The notes: generated by a model from the sequence alone, not told the origin. A stretch of DNA of 40,552 nt from Bacteroidota bacterium (GCA_013286805.1 JABDEY010000009.1:1-40552), one strand, 5' to 3'. Positions 8,770 to 17,723 are shown, counted from the stretch's first letter. A program made the numbers and translations.

Positions 8770-9027
8770 TTATTTTCCGGGCTTATCGTTTTTGTTCAAT
8801 TGTGACGTCCTCGTTTCACGTTCATTGGGTTTTGATTCATTTTGTGTGGAATCGTTATCCTCATCCATTGTGTCAACATCAGAAGCAGTGTCTTCCTTTG
8901 AAGTCGCGTCCTTTCTCTTGCGGTCAAACTGGCTCTGTTCAGCTTTTTGATCTTTTAACTGAACGTTTGAATTTCTCTGACCATTTTGATTTCCTTGAAT
9001 CTTCTGGTCTTTTTCGTTCTCTTTCAT
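8770..9027 (-). CDS. Small highly charged, probably disordered protein
   Basis: The 85-residue product is made almost wholly of K, E, D, N, Q, S and T with no hydrophobic core, signal peptide or cysteine, so it should be intrinsically disordered and cytoplasmic. Two things support a real gene: an ATG start, and a hairpin with a T run directly after the stop. I do not recognise a family. Hydrophilic small proteins next to YtxH-type genes are often stress related (hydrophilin-like), but that is inference. A longer plus-strand frame over the same bases (8673-9095) reads as an antisense shadow. Confidence 0.5.
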   Translation of the reverse strand: MKENEKDQKIQGNQNGQRNSNVQLKDQKAEQSQFDRKRKDATSKEDTASDVDTMDEDNDSTQNESKPNERETRTSQLNKNDKPGK

Positions 9028-9187
9028 ACTTTTTTAGTTTTTTTTGGTTAATTGATTTGATAAATATTTCTGCAACAAAGATGACCCAGAGTTGATCAAA
9101 AACTGTTACATAATGCCTTCAATTCTATTACACAATTTAATCAACATGCAACCTGCGTTATGCATTCTGGCTGTCATACTTTAATCT

Positions 9188-9853
9188 TCAATAATATTCG
9201 TAGGTATACCTTATTACTGAAACTGACTTATTCTCAGCGTCAAATTCTTCCTTCTTAGTCCTCAGGCTTTTACCATTCCAGGAATAAACGAAGCTGCTTA
9301 CCTTTTTGTTACTTTCATCGTAATGGGTTTCACCCGACTTCTCTCCATTGGCATTATACGTATAGGTAATTCTTTTTATCTGTTTCCCATCTGAATTGTA
9401 TTCGATTTCTTCTGTCACTTCCGCTTTCTTATTGGTGTTATCAAATTTATAGACCTTTCTGTTATTTTTTGCAAGAGATTCGTTTGGTAAATCCTCCGAA
9501 CTCTCTTCATCGAAGTTTTTCGGTTTTTTTTCTTTTTTCTTAGTGCTCTGCCCGACAAAGTTTGTTTCTTCTATAACGTTATCATCTTTATCCAATTTTG
9601 CAGTTTGCTTTTTTTGAATACTGCCATCCGGGTTAAAATCAGTCTTTTCAATTACAATTCCATTTTTAGAATAAAGTACGTAGTTTTCTTTATAGGTAAG
9701 TTCCTTCCCGTTTTTTGTGGTAGAGAACAGTTCTGAAATTGATTTCACCCGATTCAGTCTTATATCTTTCTTTTTATTTTGAGCAATGGATAAACAGGGG
9801 ATGCAAATAAATGCAGTCAGGCAAATGGTATAACAAATGCTTAACTTTTTCAT
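9188..9853 (-). CDS. Exported YD-repeat-like protein, last gene of the CotH operon
   Basis: The 221-residue product has a signal peptide (MKKLSICYTICLTAFICIPCLSIAQ). The mature part is very polar and carries repeated short beta-strand units of the type (E)x(Y/D)-x-x-DGK-x-x-(K)-x-x-x-Y-x-Y, for example YNSDGKQIKRITYTYNANGE and the closing RYTYEYY, similar to YD/RHS-like or YwqK-type repeats. A lysine-rich stretch (KKKEKKPK) lies in the middle. No catalytic motif is visible. It starts five bases after the DUF2490 gene, so it belongs to the same transcript; a periplasmic or surface role with the rest of that operon is likely. Confidence 0.75.
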   Translation of the reverse strand: MKKLSICYTICLTAFICIPCLSIAQNKKKDIRLNRVKSISELFSTTKNGKELTYKENYVLYSKNGIVIEKTDFNPDGSIQKKQTAKLDKDDNVIEETNFVGQSTKKKEKKPKNFDEESSEDLPNESLAKNNRKVYKFDNTNKKAEVTEEIEYNSDGKQIKRITYTYNANGEKSGETHYDESNKKVSSFVYSWNGKSLRTKKEEFDAENKSVSVIRYTYEYY

Positions 9854-9858
9854 CTTGT

Positions 9859-10584
9859 TCAGTATAAATCATGTGCATACCCAATTCCAATAACGAAATC
9901 GGTATATGCAGCAGGAATGTTAAAATAATTTTCAATTAAATAATATACTTCCAGTTCATTCGTCTTATCGAGCTTGTAAAAACAGCCTGCAAAATACCTG
10001 ATATGATCAAACTGTTTACCCTCATAGTGAGGATAAAAATCGTTGTTACAATGGTAATAAAACTCTGTTGCTACATAAGGAATCAAACGCAGGCCAAGTT
10101 TATATTTAACCGTAAACTTAGTTCTCAGGTAATTATAGGGAACATTCCATTCTTTTGAAACATATACATTATTGTATTGCTCCTGAAACATTTCCCTATC
10201 ATATAAAATGAAATTTCCGCATTTAAGTTTTAAAACGTAATCAATATATATCTGGTGTTCCCATTCGATAAAATTAGTAGGTAACACATTTGCGATTGGG
10301 ACATAAGAAAAGGAGATGTGCAGGTATCTCCTGAATTTGTAAGAAAGCCCCAGATCGGTATAGATATAACTTGGCAAGGTCATATTCTCTGTTAGTTTTC
10401 CCTCTTCGTTTATATGCCAAAGCCATTTTTGAGTAAGGGGCTTTTCTACATAAATATTTTGCCAAAGTTGGGCATCATTATATACCGGGCCTCCGTAATA
10501 ATTTGTAGGAAAGCCAACCTTCTGCCCAAACATCGTTGCAAAGCCAAAAGCCAGCAGCGGAATCAGGAATGCAAACCTGTTCAC
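9859..10584 (-). CDS. DUF2490 outer-membrane barrel protein
   Basis: The gene starts at GTG (10584), and this codon overlaps the TGA of the upstream lipoprotein gene as GTGA, a sign of translational coupling. The 241-residue product has a signal peptide (MNRFAFLIPLLAFGFATMFGQ) and then DUF2490-like strands: LWQNIYVEKPLTQKW, LSYKFRRYLHISFSYVPI, EWEHQIYIDYVLK, NYLRTKFTVKYKLGLRLIP and a C-terminal FVIGIGYAHDLY. It ends in an aromatic residue, as barrels inserted by BamA usually do. DUF2490 proteins are predicted outer-membrane beta-barrels of unknown cargo. Fourth gene of the five-gene operon. Confidence 0.83.
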   Translation of the reverse strand: MNRFAFLIPLLAFGFATMFGQKVGFPTNYYGGPVYNDAQLWQNIYVEKPLTQKWLWHINEEGKLTENMTLPSYIYTDLGLSYKFRRYLHISFSYVPIANVLPTNFIEWEHQIYIDYVLKLKCGNFILYDREMFQEQYNNVYVSKEWNVPYNYLRTKFTVKYKLGLRLIPYVATEFYYHCNNDFYPHYEGKQFDHIRYFAGCFYKLDKTNELEVYYLIENYFNIPAAYTDFVIGIGYAHDLY

Positions 10585-10979
10585 CGGTATACTCTTATAA
10601 CCGGCAAATTAAGTACCTGCTTTTTTCCTGTCAGGGTTGCCTTTACCACCACCGCGCTATCGTATAAATCAGTTTTATGCGATCTTGAATAAACAAAAAT
10701 GGTATAGTTTCCATCCCTTAAATATTGAAAGTCATAAGAACCGTCATAGCTGGAGTTCTGAGAAGCATCTACCTGAATATCATCCCCATAAATAATATTT
10801 ACCTTCAGATTTCCTACCGCTCCGGAATCAAGTATATACGTAAAGGTTTTCTTGTCATAGGTTATACCGGTTATCTTTCCCGTTATGCTGGCTTCTCCTC
10901 CTATTCCAGGTCCCTTTTGGCAGGAATTTTCGAGGAACAGAACAATTACAATTCCTGTTAAAAGAATAATGCGCCTCAT
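10581..10979 (-). CDS. Small lipoprotein with carboxypeptidase-regulatory-like fold
   Basis: The 132-residue product has a lipoprotein signal peptide whose cysteine is C20 (FLENSCQKG). The mature part looks like a single beta-sandwich of the carboxypeptidase regulatory/CNA-B type: GKITGITYD, then a turn, GSYDFQYLRDGNYTIFVYSRS and a final strand NLPVIRVY. Such domains act as surface spacers or protein-binding modules. The GTGA overlap with the following DUF2490 barrel gene suggests equal production and perhaps a lipoprotein-barrel pair. The start is 12 bases after the T9SS propeller gene. The specific function is unknown. Confidence 0.72.
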   Translation of the reverse strand: MRRIILLTGIVIVLFLENSCQKGPGIGGEASITGKITGITYDKKTFTYILDSGAVGNLKVNIIYGDDIQVDASQNSSYDGSYDFQYLRDGNYTIFVYSRSHKTDLYDSAVVVKATLTGKKQVLNLPVIRVYR

Positions 10980-10991
10980 TATTGTTAAGTT

Positions 10992-12473
10992 TTAATTTTC
11001 AAGTATGATCCGCCTGGTACTACTCAATCCGTTAGATCTGATATTCACAAAATAAATTCCAGGTTCCTTCCCGGACAAATCAATTATTGCATTAGAGTAA
11101 ACGGAATTTATTTTTCCCGAATAAATTATTTTTCCCAGTAAATCATATACTGACAATTCAGAGGCGGGAGAAAAATTCGGAGCAAAATTAATATTCAGCA
11201 CTCCTTCTGAAGGGTTAGGAAAAATACTGAACAGGGAGTTGGTTAAAGAATAATCCTTAACAGATAAAACTCCTTGCTTCCCATCAGCATTCATCTTAAC
11301 AGCCATAATTTCCGTATTTGGTCCAGCCGGGTTGTCAGTATGGCCAACTGCAATATACCCTCCATCGGTTGTCGGCATTGTTGCATAACAATGTGTATGT
11401 CCTCCGGCATTGCCTGTATAATTGGCAGTCCAAAGTGTATCACCTGTAGGCTTGACTTTAAGTAACCACATGCGGGGTGTTACCCAGCCAAAGCTTCTGC
11501 TGATTGCTGATACAATAAAATTACCATCAAGGGTTGGCTGTATCATATGGCAGACATCCTTATCAACGCCACCATATGTTTTGGCCCAGATTTGATTCCC
11601 ATTCTTATCTGTTGATATGATCCAAACATCAATATTTCCAACTCCGAAACTACTTGTTTCCGCAGCAATAATATAACTGCCATCATTATTGGCCAGCACC
11701 CAATGTCCCTCATCTATAAGTGGCCCTCCAAATGTTTTTGTCCAGGTCGTATCACCTGCAGCATCTGTTTTAACAAGCCATACGTCCCCCGCTCCGGCAC
11801 CATAACTATCAGTCTGTCCGGTGAAAATATAACCACCGTCTAAGCTTTGTTTTACTGATTCTGCCATTTCATAGGTATCACCACCATAATATTTTGTCCA
11901 AATGACAACTCCTTTGGGATCCACTTTCATTAAATAAGCATACATGTGCCCAGAATGCAGACTGTCAGAACCGCCGGTTATTATATAATTTCCATCCATA
12001 GTAGGCTGAATTTCATGTCCTTTAGAGTAGGAAACTCCCCCATAAACTTTCGTCCAAAGCGTGTCCCCGTTATTCCCGTTTATTTTCAAAAGCCAGGTGC
12101 TGGAGGGCCCTTTACCATAGCTTTCGGTATAACCAACAATAAAATAGGTGCTGTCATCTTCCACAGTCTTAATTATATTGTAACCATAATCCGGTTTTGA
12201 TCCTCCATAAGTTTGTGTCCACTGCATAGCACCCATGTTATCCAATTTTACTATGTATATATTTGTATCCGCTGCATTTGACATTCTCATACCTGTTATC
12301 AGGTAGCCGCCATCAGGTGTTGGAACAACATCTCTCGTACTTTGGACCTGATTAGCGGGAGTAGCAGCATACTCTTTTTGAAATGTAATTTGCCCATTCA
12401 TCCGAAGACAACATAAAATCATAGTTAACCGCAGAATTGTCTGCACACTTCTTTTTGTAGTAATAGATTTCAT
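10992..12473 (-). CDS. Secreted beta-propeller protein with T9SS sorting domain
   Basis: This 493-residue protein starts with a signal peptide (MKSITTKRSVQTILRLTMILCCLRMNGQ). Six or more repeats of about 50 residues follow, with DGGY-(I/L)-(I/F)-TG, D-(I/V)-W-(L/I)-(V/I)-K-x-(D) and GD-T-x-W-(T)-K-x-(Y/F)-GG cores, the plan of a secreted beta-propeller. Residues about 415-493 form a T9SS type A sorting domain: IFPNPSEGVLNINF, the LLGKIIYSG turn, and a basic ending STRRIILEN. It should be secreted through the T9SS and retained on the surface. Second gene of the operon starting at 14586 (22-base gap). The repeats resemble SBBP proteins elsewhere in the window but have their own spacing. Ligand unknown. 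Confidence 0.9.
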   Translation of the reverse strand: MKSITTKRSVQTILRLTMILCCLRMNGQITFQKEYAATPANQVQSTRDVVPTPDGGYLITGMRMSNAADTNIYIVKLDNMGAMQWTQTYGGSKPDYGYNIIKTVEDDSTYFIVGYTESYGKGPSSTWLLKINGNNGDTLWTKVYGGVSYSKGHEIQPTMDGNYIITGGSDSLHSGHMYAYLMKVDPKGVVIWTKYYGGDTYEMAESVKQSLDGGYIFTGQTDSYGAGAGDVWLVKTDAAGDTTWTKTFGGPLIDEGHWVLANNDGSYIIAAETSSFGVGNIDVWIISTDKNGNQIWAKTYGGVDKDVCHMIQPTLDGNFIVSAISRSFGWVTPRMWLLKVKPTGDTLWTANYTGNAGGHTHCYATMPTTDGGYIAVGHTDNPAGPNTEIMAVKMNADGKQGVLSVKDYSLTNSLFSIFPNPSEGVLNINFAPNFSPASELSVYDLLGKIIYSGKINSVYSNAIIDLSGKEPGIYFVNIRSNGLSSTRRIILEN

Positions 12474-12495
12474 ATTTTTTAAAATTTAATTATTA

Positions 12496-14586
12496 TCAGT
12501 ATCCAATTTTTATGATTTTTTTATACGAAACCACATCATTTACTGTTAATCTCAAACTGTAGATTCCATCACTTACTTGTCCGGACGGAATTTCTTCTGT
12601 ATAGGTTCCTGGACCTCGAATTCCTTCAAATAGGCTGCTAACCTTTGCACCCAAAGCATTAAACAATTCCAGCTTTACATTTGCACCTGCTATTATTTCA
12701 TAATTCACATTCACAGTTGAAGAAAAAGGATTGGGGTAAATCGTTAAAGCGGAGACAGGATTTAATTCTTTAACACCCAATGCCACGCACCGTCCGGTAA
12801 TAGCTCCATCCATCCAGGAAAGGCGGTTCGTTATCCAGGTTTTTAAATCATTTACTTCGCTGGGCCAGGTAGCTCCCACTTCATTTTGCGGATTGGGCCA
12901 TATATAGGCACCCATTACCGGCCATTGTGTAAAATTCCTCGGTTCAGATTCAGTTAATGCGGTTACAGAAGAGTCTATATAATTATTAAGGCTGTTGCTG
13001 CTTAAAATACCCAAACGTAACTCTTTCCAACGGCAGGAAAGCTTGTTGACGAAATTACTGTCCAACATGAAGCGGGCCCACCAGGATGGTTCCGGGTATG
13101 TTGTGTCATTCAGCTGATATTGCCACCCGGCCGGACTAAACGAATTGCCATAATTACAATTATGCCAGCCTATGCCAAAGTCCCAAGGAGGGCCCATATG
13201 TATTAATCCACCTTTTGTAATATTATCCTTATACATATAAGTACTGATCCTGTATGCATCCGCATTTTTGCTCAGTTCTTCAATGATCAGATAATCAATA
13301 AATGAGCCTATATCTATATATTTGCAATATCCGCTGGCCAAACTGGCAAAGGAATCTGAAGCCATGATAGTTTCAAAATTATTCATTGAGCTTTGTAAGT
13401 ACGACTGCTGAAAACTGGTTATATCTGTACTTTGGGGATAATCATACGCAAAAAAGAAGTGATTATTTGGAGTAGAGTCTCCCGGCATCAATGAATACCA
13501 GCCTGAGCCTGCCGGTCCTGGTCTGTCAACCTTAAATATGTACCCGCCGCTAATCTGCGGCATTGCATTATCAGTTGTGGTCATTTTGTTTACATCAATC
13601 CTGTTCTTACCTTGTTTTAATTTCTCCTGGAAAACATATATGCCTCTATACTCACCATTAATGACTAATTCTACATTTCTGACACGGGAAGAATAATTTC
13701 CCATTTCTCTGAAAAGGTCATAGCCAATCGGGTTCCGGATTAAACTTTTATCCTGATAGGGGGCTACTAAATCCCAATCATCATCTGAAGGCATTCCCAT
13801 TATGGAAACATTCAGGTTGCTGTCAAGCGCATCAACCGTTTTAAGGCTAAAACTTTGTTTTTCCAGATACCGGGTACTGTTTCCGCGAATGTGTATTTTA
13901 GTTCTTCCATTGTAGTTATTCCAGGTGTCCGTAAGATTGTTCCGAATACCTGTACCGTTATCAATTATTCCCAAATTTGCATAAATTGTCGAATCTCCTA
14001 TTACCTGACTATTTGTATTGATAATTACAATAGGAAGGTTGGAAGACTTAAATTTAACAGGAGGTGCAGGGACATTGCCAAATGAAATCCTCCAGCTGAT
14101 TACATATCCCAAATCCCCCCCCGGGTAGGAATTCAATATGACAAGTTGCCAGGTGCCATTTATTGTCTGGCCGGTATTAAATCGTCCCAAGTACCCGACC
14201 GGCCTGTAGCAGCCTGTATATGGAGCTGTCCCCAGCGTAATGGAAGCAGGTGCAGTATTAACAAAACAGGTATTTGTATAATTCGCCCCTGTACAGCTTT
14301 GACCCTCTGTAAGTTCTACCTGCTCCCCGCCCGGCGATACCAGATAAACGTATAACTCCTGCACAGCCGGATGATTAATATTAACCCACACACTATCCAA
14401 TCCGAACGCACTATCCATAATTGACGGATTTAAACCGGAAACAGTCAGATTAAAATAGGAATTCGTTCCATTATTTAAAATACTTCCCGAAGTTCCATTA
14501 AAAGCCTGCCCATGTATACCTCTATTAAAAACAAAAAGAGAAATAAAAATTATGACAGTCTTTATTAATAGTATCTGATTTTTCAT
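12496..14586 (-). CDS. P-domain / CotH kinase-like / T9SS sorted protein (copy 2)
   Basis: The 696-residue product repeats the plan of the gene at 5564: signal peptide (MKNQILLIKTVIIFISLFVF), P-domain (about 35-170, NHPAVQELYVYLVSPGGEQV ... GTWQLVILN), CotH domain (about 190-590; HIRGNSTRYLEKQSFSLKT, PYQDKSLIRNPIGYDLFREM, GGYIFKVDRPGPAG, GPPWDFGIGWHNCNYGNS) and a T9SS sorting domain (LTIYPNPFSSTVNV ... YKKIIKIGY). Unlike copy 1 it keeps the usual GPxWDF motif. It is the first gene of a five-gene operon with gaps of 22, 12, -4 and 5 bases, whose other products are exported. A role as an extracellular kinase acting on a surface protein or glycan is possible but not shown. Confidence 0.92.
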   Translation of the reverse strand: MKNQILLIKTVIIFISLFVFNRGIHGQAFNGTSGSILNNGTNSYFNLTVSGLNPSIMDSAFGLDSVWVNINHPAVQELYVYLVSPGGEQVELTEGQSCTGANYTNTCFVNTAPASITLGTAPYTGCYRPVGYLGRFNTGQTINGTWQLVILNSYPGGDLGYVISWRISFGNVPAPPVKFKSSNLPIVIINTNSQVIGDSTIYANLGIIDNGTGIRNNLTDTWNNYNGRTKIHIRGNSTRYLEKQSFSLKTVDALDSNLNVSIMGMPSDDDWDLVAPYQDKSLIRNPIGYDLFREMGNYSSRVRNVELVINGEYRGIYVFQEKLKQGKNRIDVNKMTTTDNAMPQISGGYIFKVDRPGPAGSGWYSLMPGDSTPNNHFFFAYDYPQSTDITSFQQSYLQSSMNNFETIMASDSFASLASGYCKYIDIGSFIDYLIIEELSKNADAYRISTYMYKDNITKGGLIHMGPPWDFGIGWHNCNYGNSFSPAGWQYQLNDTTYPEPSWWARFMLDSNFVNKLSCRWKELRLGILSSNSLNNYIDSSVTALTESEPRNFTQWPVMGAYIWPNPQNEVGATWPSEVNDLKTWITNRLSWMDGAITGRCVALGVKELNPVSALTIYPNPFSSTVNVNYEIIAGANVKLELFNALGAKVSSLFEGIRGPGTYTEEIPSGQVSDGIYSLRLTVNDVVSYKKIIKIGY

Positions 14587-14630
14587 GACATTCTTTTAAA
14601 TGGCTTATTAAACTATTCTGATTTACTGGT

Positions 14631-14638
14631 CAAATGTA
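14631..14638 (-). promoter_or_regulatory. -7-like element TACATTTG before the CotH operon
   Basis: The minus strand reads TACATTTG, a full TAnnTTTG match, 45 bases upstream of the ATG at 14586. The same octamer precedes the AraC gene (22884-22891). No -33 TTG at the standard distance. Confidence 0.35.
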
Positions 14639-14845
14639 TCTCCGCAATAACCCTTAATACCCGGATTTTCGCTCATTACAGAATATTAATAGCCAAAAGG
14701 ATAAAATAGATAGTTGCCAACACAACTTTGGCCTGATATATGCGTTTACGTATCAGTATCGTTGAAAGCGGAAAAAGAATAGCCAGTTCCCGTAAAGAAA
14801 TAGCTTAGCAGAGAAACAAGCTTCATTTCAAAAAAATAACTGAAA

Positions 14846-16543
14846 ATGAAAAAGATAAAACAGATCACCCGAATCAGCCTGCTTATGATTAGGCTGATGT
14901 TCGCGTTCAATGAACTGCGGTCACAAACCATCTCTACTCATTTTTTTGGAGAAAATGCCTGGATGCCTGATACCATCGGAAATTACACTGCATGCGCAGA
15001 GCCTCCCTGTCTCTTAAACGGGCAGTTGAATAAACAATGGGGTAACATCAAAAACAGCAATGCCTCCATCATTCGTTTTGGTGGAATTTCTGCAGATCAA
15101 AACATGCCCACCAATTATCAGTACATCCGGATTATTGATTCCATACGTGCAAATGGAATGGAGCCTGTTATTCAGGTCCCCTTTGACAACTTCCGATATA
15201 CTGCTCAACAGGCTGCCGCTATTGTCAGTTATATCAATGTCAAGATGGCAGAAAAAATAAAATACTGGATCATTGCAAATGAACCGGATCAAAGTTATTC
15301 CTATACCAGTTCAGCGGAAATAGCTAAGTATTTCAGGCCATTTGCTTCTGCCATGAAAAAGATTGACCCTTCAATACTTATTATCGGCCCGGAAGTGGCC
15401 TGGTTTAATCAACCTATCCTGACGGGTATAACTACTCCAAATGGCCCGGATGATTTAACCGGTAAGGATTCCCTGGGTAATTATTACCTCGATATTGTTT
15501 CTTTTCATGCGTATGGGTTCAATGGAACGCAATCCAGGGCTTCTGTAATTTCACAATTAACCGGAGTAGGTTCATTGCAAAGCAACCTGGCTCTTTTGAA
15601 TACCCAGATCGCATCCTGCAATAGTGCACATAACAGAACCGGAGCATATGCCATTAAGACGGCTATTACTGAAGCTAACATAGATTTTCAGAACAGTTCC
15701 TCCGACAATTTAAACGGATCGGGTGCTAATAGTTTTATAGGTGGGCAGTACATTGCTGAATTATTGGGTATTGGAATGAAAAACGGGGTTGACTTCGTCA
15801 ATCTATGGAGCGTCATAGAAGGGAACAACACAGCCACCAGTATTGGTTTTATTGACCCCAGTACCAATAACAAAAAACCGGAATATTATCATTTCCAGTT
15901 ACTGGCCCAGAATTTCAGTGGAAATTACGTGAATGGTACAACCAATATCGCTGACATTAAATCCTTTGGCTGCCAGAAAGGGCAGCAGGTTTGTGTTTTA
16001 CTCCTGAATGAAGATCAAACTAATTCTTATAGTTACACACTTCGTTTGGATACAGCTGGTATTAGCGGCACTGATCCCTTAAAAATTAATCTGAAAGCGG
16101 GAATAGCTAAGCAATACTCGGACGAATTACCCAGTCAATCTACTGTCTTACTTACCTTTAATGCTGCTGGCGCCATAATAAAAAAATGTGTGTACGCACT
16201 TGCTGAAAATGCGAGTCTCAACCTCGCGCCAACCTGTACTGAATTTTCTCCTACCTCTGTAGCTGCAATTACTCAACCAGCCAGTAATTTCGGAGTAAAC
16301 GTCTATCCCAATCCCTCACCTGGTGTTTTCACAGTCGAATTGAATACTGCGAATTTAGAAAACAGCGAAATTAAGCTTGACATTATCAACATAGTGGGAC
16401 AGGTGGTTTATTCCCAGAATGTTTCTTTCATAAACGGGAAAGAGGTACTAAACATGCAGGATAAATTAGCAGATGGGGTTTATATGCTGAGGATTACGAA
16501 TGGAAAGAATATTGTGACAAAAGAAATTGTGAAGAGGAATTGA
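14846..16543 (+). CDS. Secreted clan GH-A-like glycoside hydrolase with T9SS sorting domain
   Basis: The 565-residue product has an N-terminal signal sequence and a (beta/alpha)8 barrel (about 30-360). The two glutamates of clan GH-A are in place: E146 in WIIANEPDQ (acid/base) and E276 in KTAITEANID (nucleophile), 130 residues apart; FHAYG (220-224) and NLWSVIEG (319-326) are further barrel-strand ends. A small beta-sandwich follows, and residues about 480-565 are a T9SS sorting domain (VNVYPNPSPGVFTVEL ... TKEIVKRN). The layout is nearest to GH39/GH51/GH79-type enzymes, but I cannot name the family or substrate. It should act on a polysaccharide outside the cell. The gene is divergent from the CotH operon across 259 bases. 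Confidence 0.85.
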   Translation: MKKIKQITRISLLMIRLMFAFNELRSQTISTHFFGENAWMPDTIGNYTACAEPPCLLNGQLNKQWGNIKNSNASIIRFGGISADQNMPTNYQYIRIIDSIRANGMEPVIQVPFDNFRYTAQQAAAIVSYINVKMAEKIKYWIIANEPDQSYSYTSSAEIAKYFRPFASAMKKIDPSILIIGPEVAWFNQPILTGITTPNGPDDLTGKDSLGNYYLDIVSFHAYGFNGTQSRASVISQLTGVGSLQSNLALLNTQIASCNSAHNRTGAYAIKTAITEANIDFQNSSSDNLNGSGANSFIGGQYIAELLGIGMKNGVDFVNLWSVIEGNNTATSIGFIDPSTNNKKPEYYHFQLLAQNFSGNYVNGTTNIADIKSFGCQKGQQVCVLLLNEDQTNSYSYTLRLDTAGISGTDPLKINLKAGIAKQYSDELPSQSTVLLTFNAAGAIIKKCVYALAENASLNLAPTCTEFSPTSVAAITQPASNFGVNVYPNPSPGVFTVELNTANLENSEIKLDIINIVGQVVYSQNVSFINGKEVLNMQDKLADGVYMLRITNGKNIVTKEIVKRN

Positions 16544-16694
16544 TTTTAATCGGGTGAAAGGCAATTGTAGAAGCATTTAAAATAGCAGGGTGAAAAACAG
16601 ATCAGCTATCCTAAATGCCCTCTAAACGAAATTTACCGAACTAAGAACTTTGGCTTAATAAATTTAGCGTGTCAAAATAATCAAGACATGCGGA

Positions 16695-17723
16695 ATGAAA
16701 AAGGCCTTTACATTTATTTTCATTTTTTTATTTGAATTTACAGTTTCCGCTCAGCTAGCTGATCGGACTAAGAATGCTCACTTTGTAGCCGCTTCTTTCA
16801 GTGGTGTTGCTTCAATTGATACCATTCATTTGACAGCAAATGGTGTTCAGATAGTGATTGCCAAATATGATCCATCAGGGGATTCTGTCTGGGAACAAAA
16901 ATCTGAAATTGGAAATGAGAATACCGGTATCAGAGGTTGCGGAGATTCATTTGGCAACACATATATAGCGGGTTATTTCATAGATACTGTGACATTTGGC
17001 AGTAAGAGATTGACAAGCAAATGGCCTGCGATTTACCTTGCCAAATTTAATTCTTCAGGAATTTGCCTTTGGGCTAAAAATGCCGGAGAAAGCGATTCAA
17101 CAATCATTTCCATTTATACATATCGATCTTACAGCAAGGATTTAGGGATTCGTACAGATTCTGAAGGAAATGTATATATAACAGGCAATTTTTACAGCCC
17201 TGCGCGTTTTGGCAGCACTATGCTTATACCAAATGGAAAAGCTGATACGTTTATCGCGAAGTGTGATTCGATGGGTATTTGGCAATGGGCTAATCATGTT
17301 GATGAGGCGGGAGACTTTAGCCCGGTAAAACAAATAAAAGGCAATACAGGTGCCGAGACTATCGGCCGAAGTATTTCTGCTGATACTCACGGCAATACGT
17401 ATAACCTTAGTGCAAGTGGGGAGATTGATCTGTTTGTTACATGGCTAAATGCCGATTTAGTAAAAACCGAAATTTCAAGTACTCATCAACCAACCAACCT
17501 CTCCATTTTTATCAACCCTAATAAAGGGCTTTTTTTTACAGATCTCACCAAGACGGCAGGGAAGCATGCGGTTATACAGGCTTATACCATTGAAGGTAAA
17601 TTAGTGCTCGAAAAGCCTGTTGATGAAAGTATAGCGGGTATTAAGCTGGATTTGTCGGCATTCAGTGAAAGTATCTATTTTCTTAAAGTATTATCGGATC
17701 AGGCTTCATTTACAAGCAGATAA
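16695..17723 (+). CDS. Short SBBP-repeat protein with degenerate T9SS-like end
   Basis: The 342-residue product has a signal peptide (MKKAFTFIFIFLFEFTVSAQ) and three to four SBBP-type units (DSFGNTYIAGYFIDTVTFGS; DSEGNVYITGNFYSPARFGS). The fourth unit is broken: its conserved GN-x-Y-x-x-G-x-F becomes GNTYNLSASGEIDLFVTWL, as if a piece had been lost. The C-terminal 75 residues look like a T9SS sorting domain (LSIFINPNKGLFFTDL ... SESIYFLKVLS) but the usual YPNP is INPN and the basic tail stops at FTSR. It may be a shortened relative of the proteins at 1-1004 and 25062. It lies 151 bases after the glycosidase, on the same strand. Confidence 0.8.
   Translation: MKKAFTFIFIFLFEFTVSAQLADRTKNAHFVAASFSGVASIDTIHLTANGVQIVIAKYDPSGDSVWEQKSEIGNENTGIRGCGDSFGNTYIAGYFIDTVTFGSKRLTSKWPAIYLAKFNSSGICLWAKNAGESDSTIISIYTYRSYSKDLGIRTDSEGNVYITGNFYSPARFGSTMLIPNGKADTFIAKCDSMGIWQWANHVDEAGDFSPVKQIKGNTGAETIGRSISADTHGNTYNLSASGEIDLFVTWLNADLVKTEISSTHQPTNLSIFINPNKGLFFTDLTKTAGKHAVIQAYTIEGKLVLEKPVDESIAGIKLDLSAFSESIYFLKVLSDQASFTSR

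Noticed and set aside
8673-9095. 140-codon plus-strand frame
   Set aside because: It runs antisense through the small charged protein gene, is rich in Phe, Ser and Leu without domain or signal organisation, and crosses the terminator-like region.
5564-14586. CotH-VTC-DUF4956 polyphosphate module with the VTC gene at 39547
   Set aside because: The VTC gene is about 25 kb from the nearest CotH gene, is shortened, and no DUF4956 membrane protein is present.
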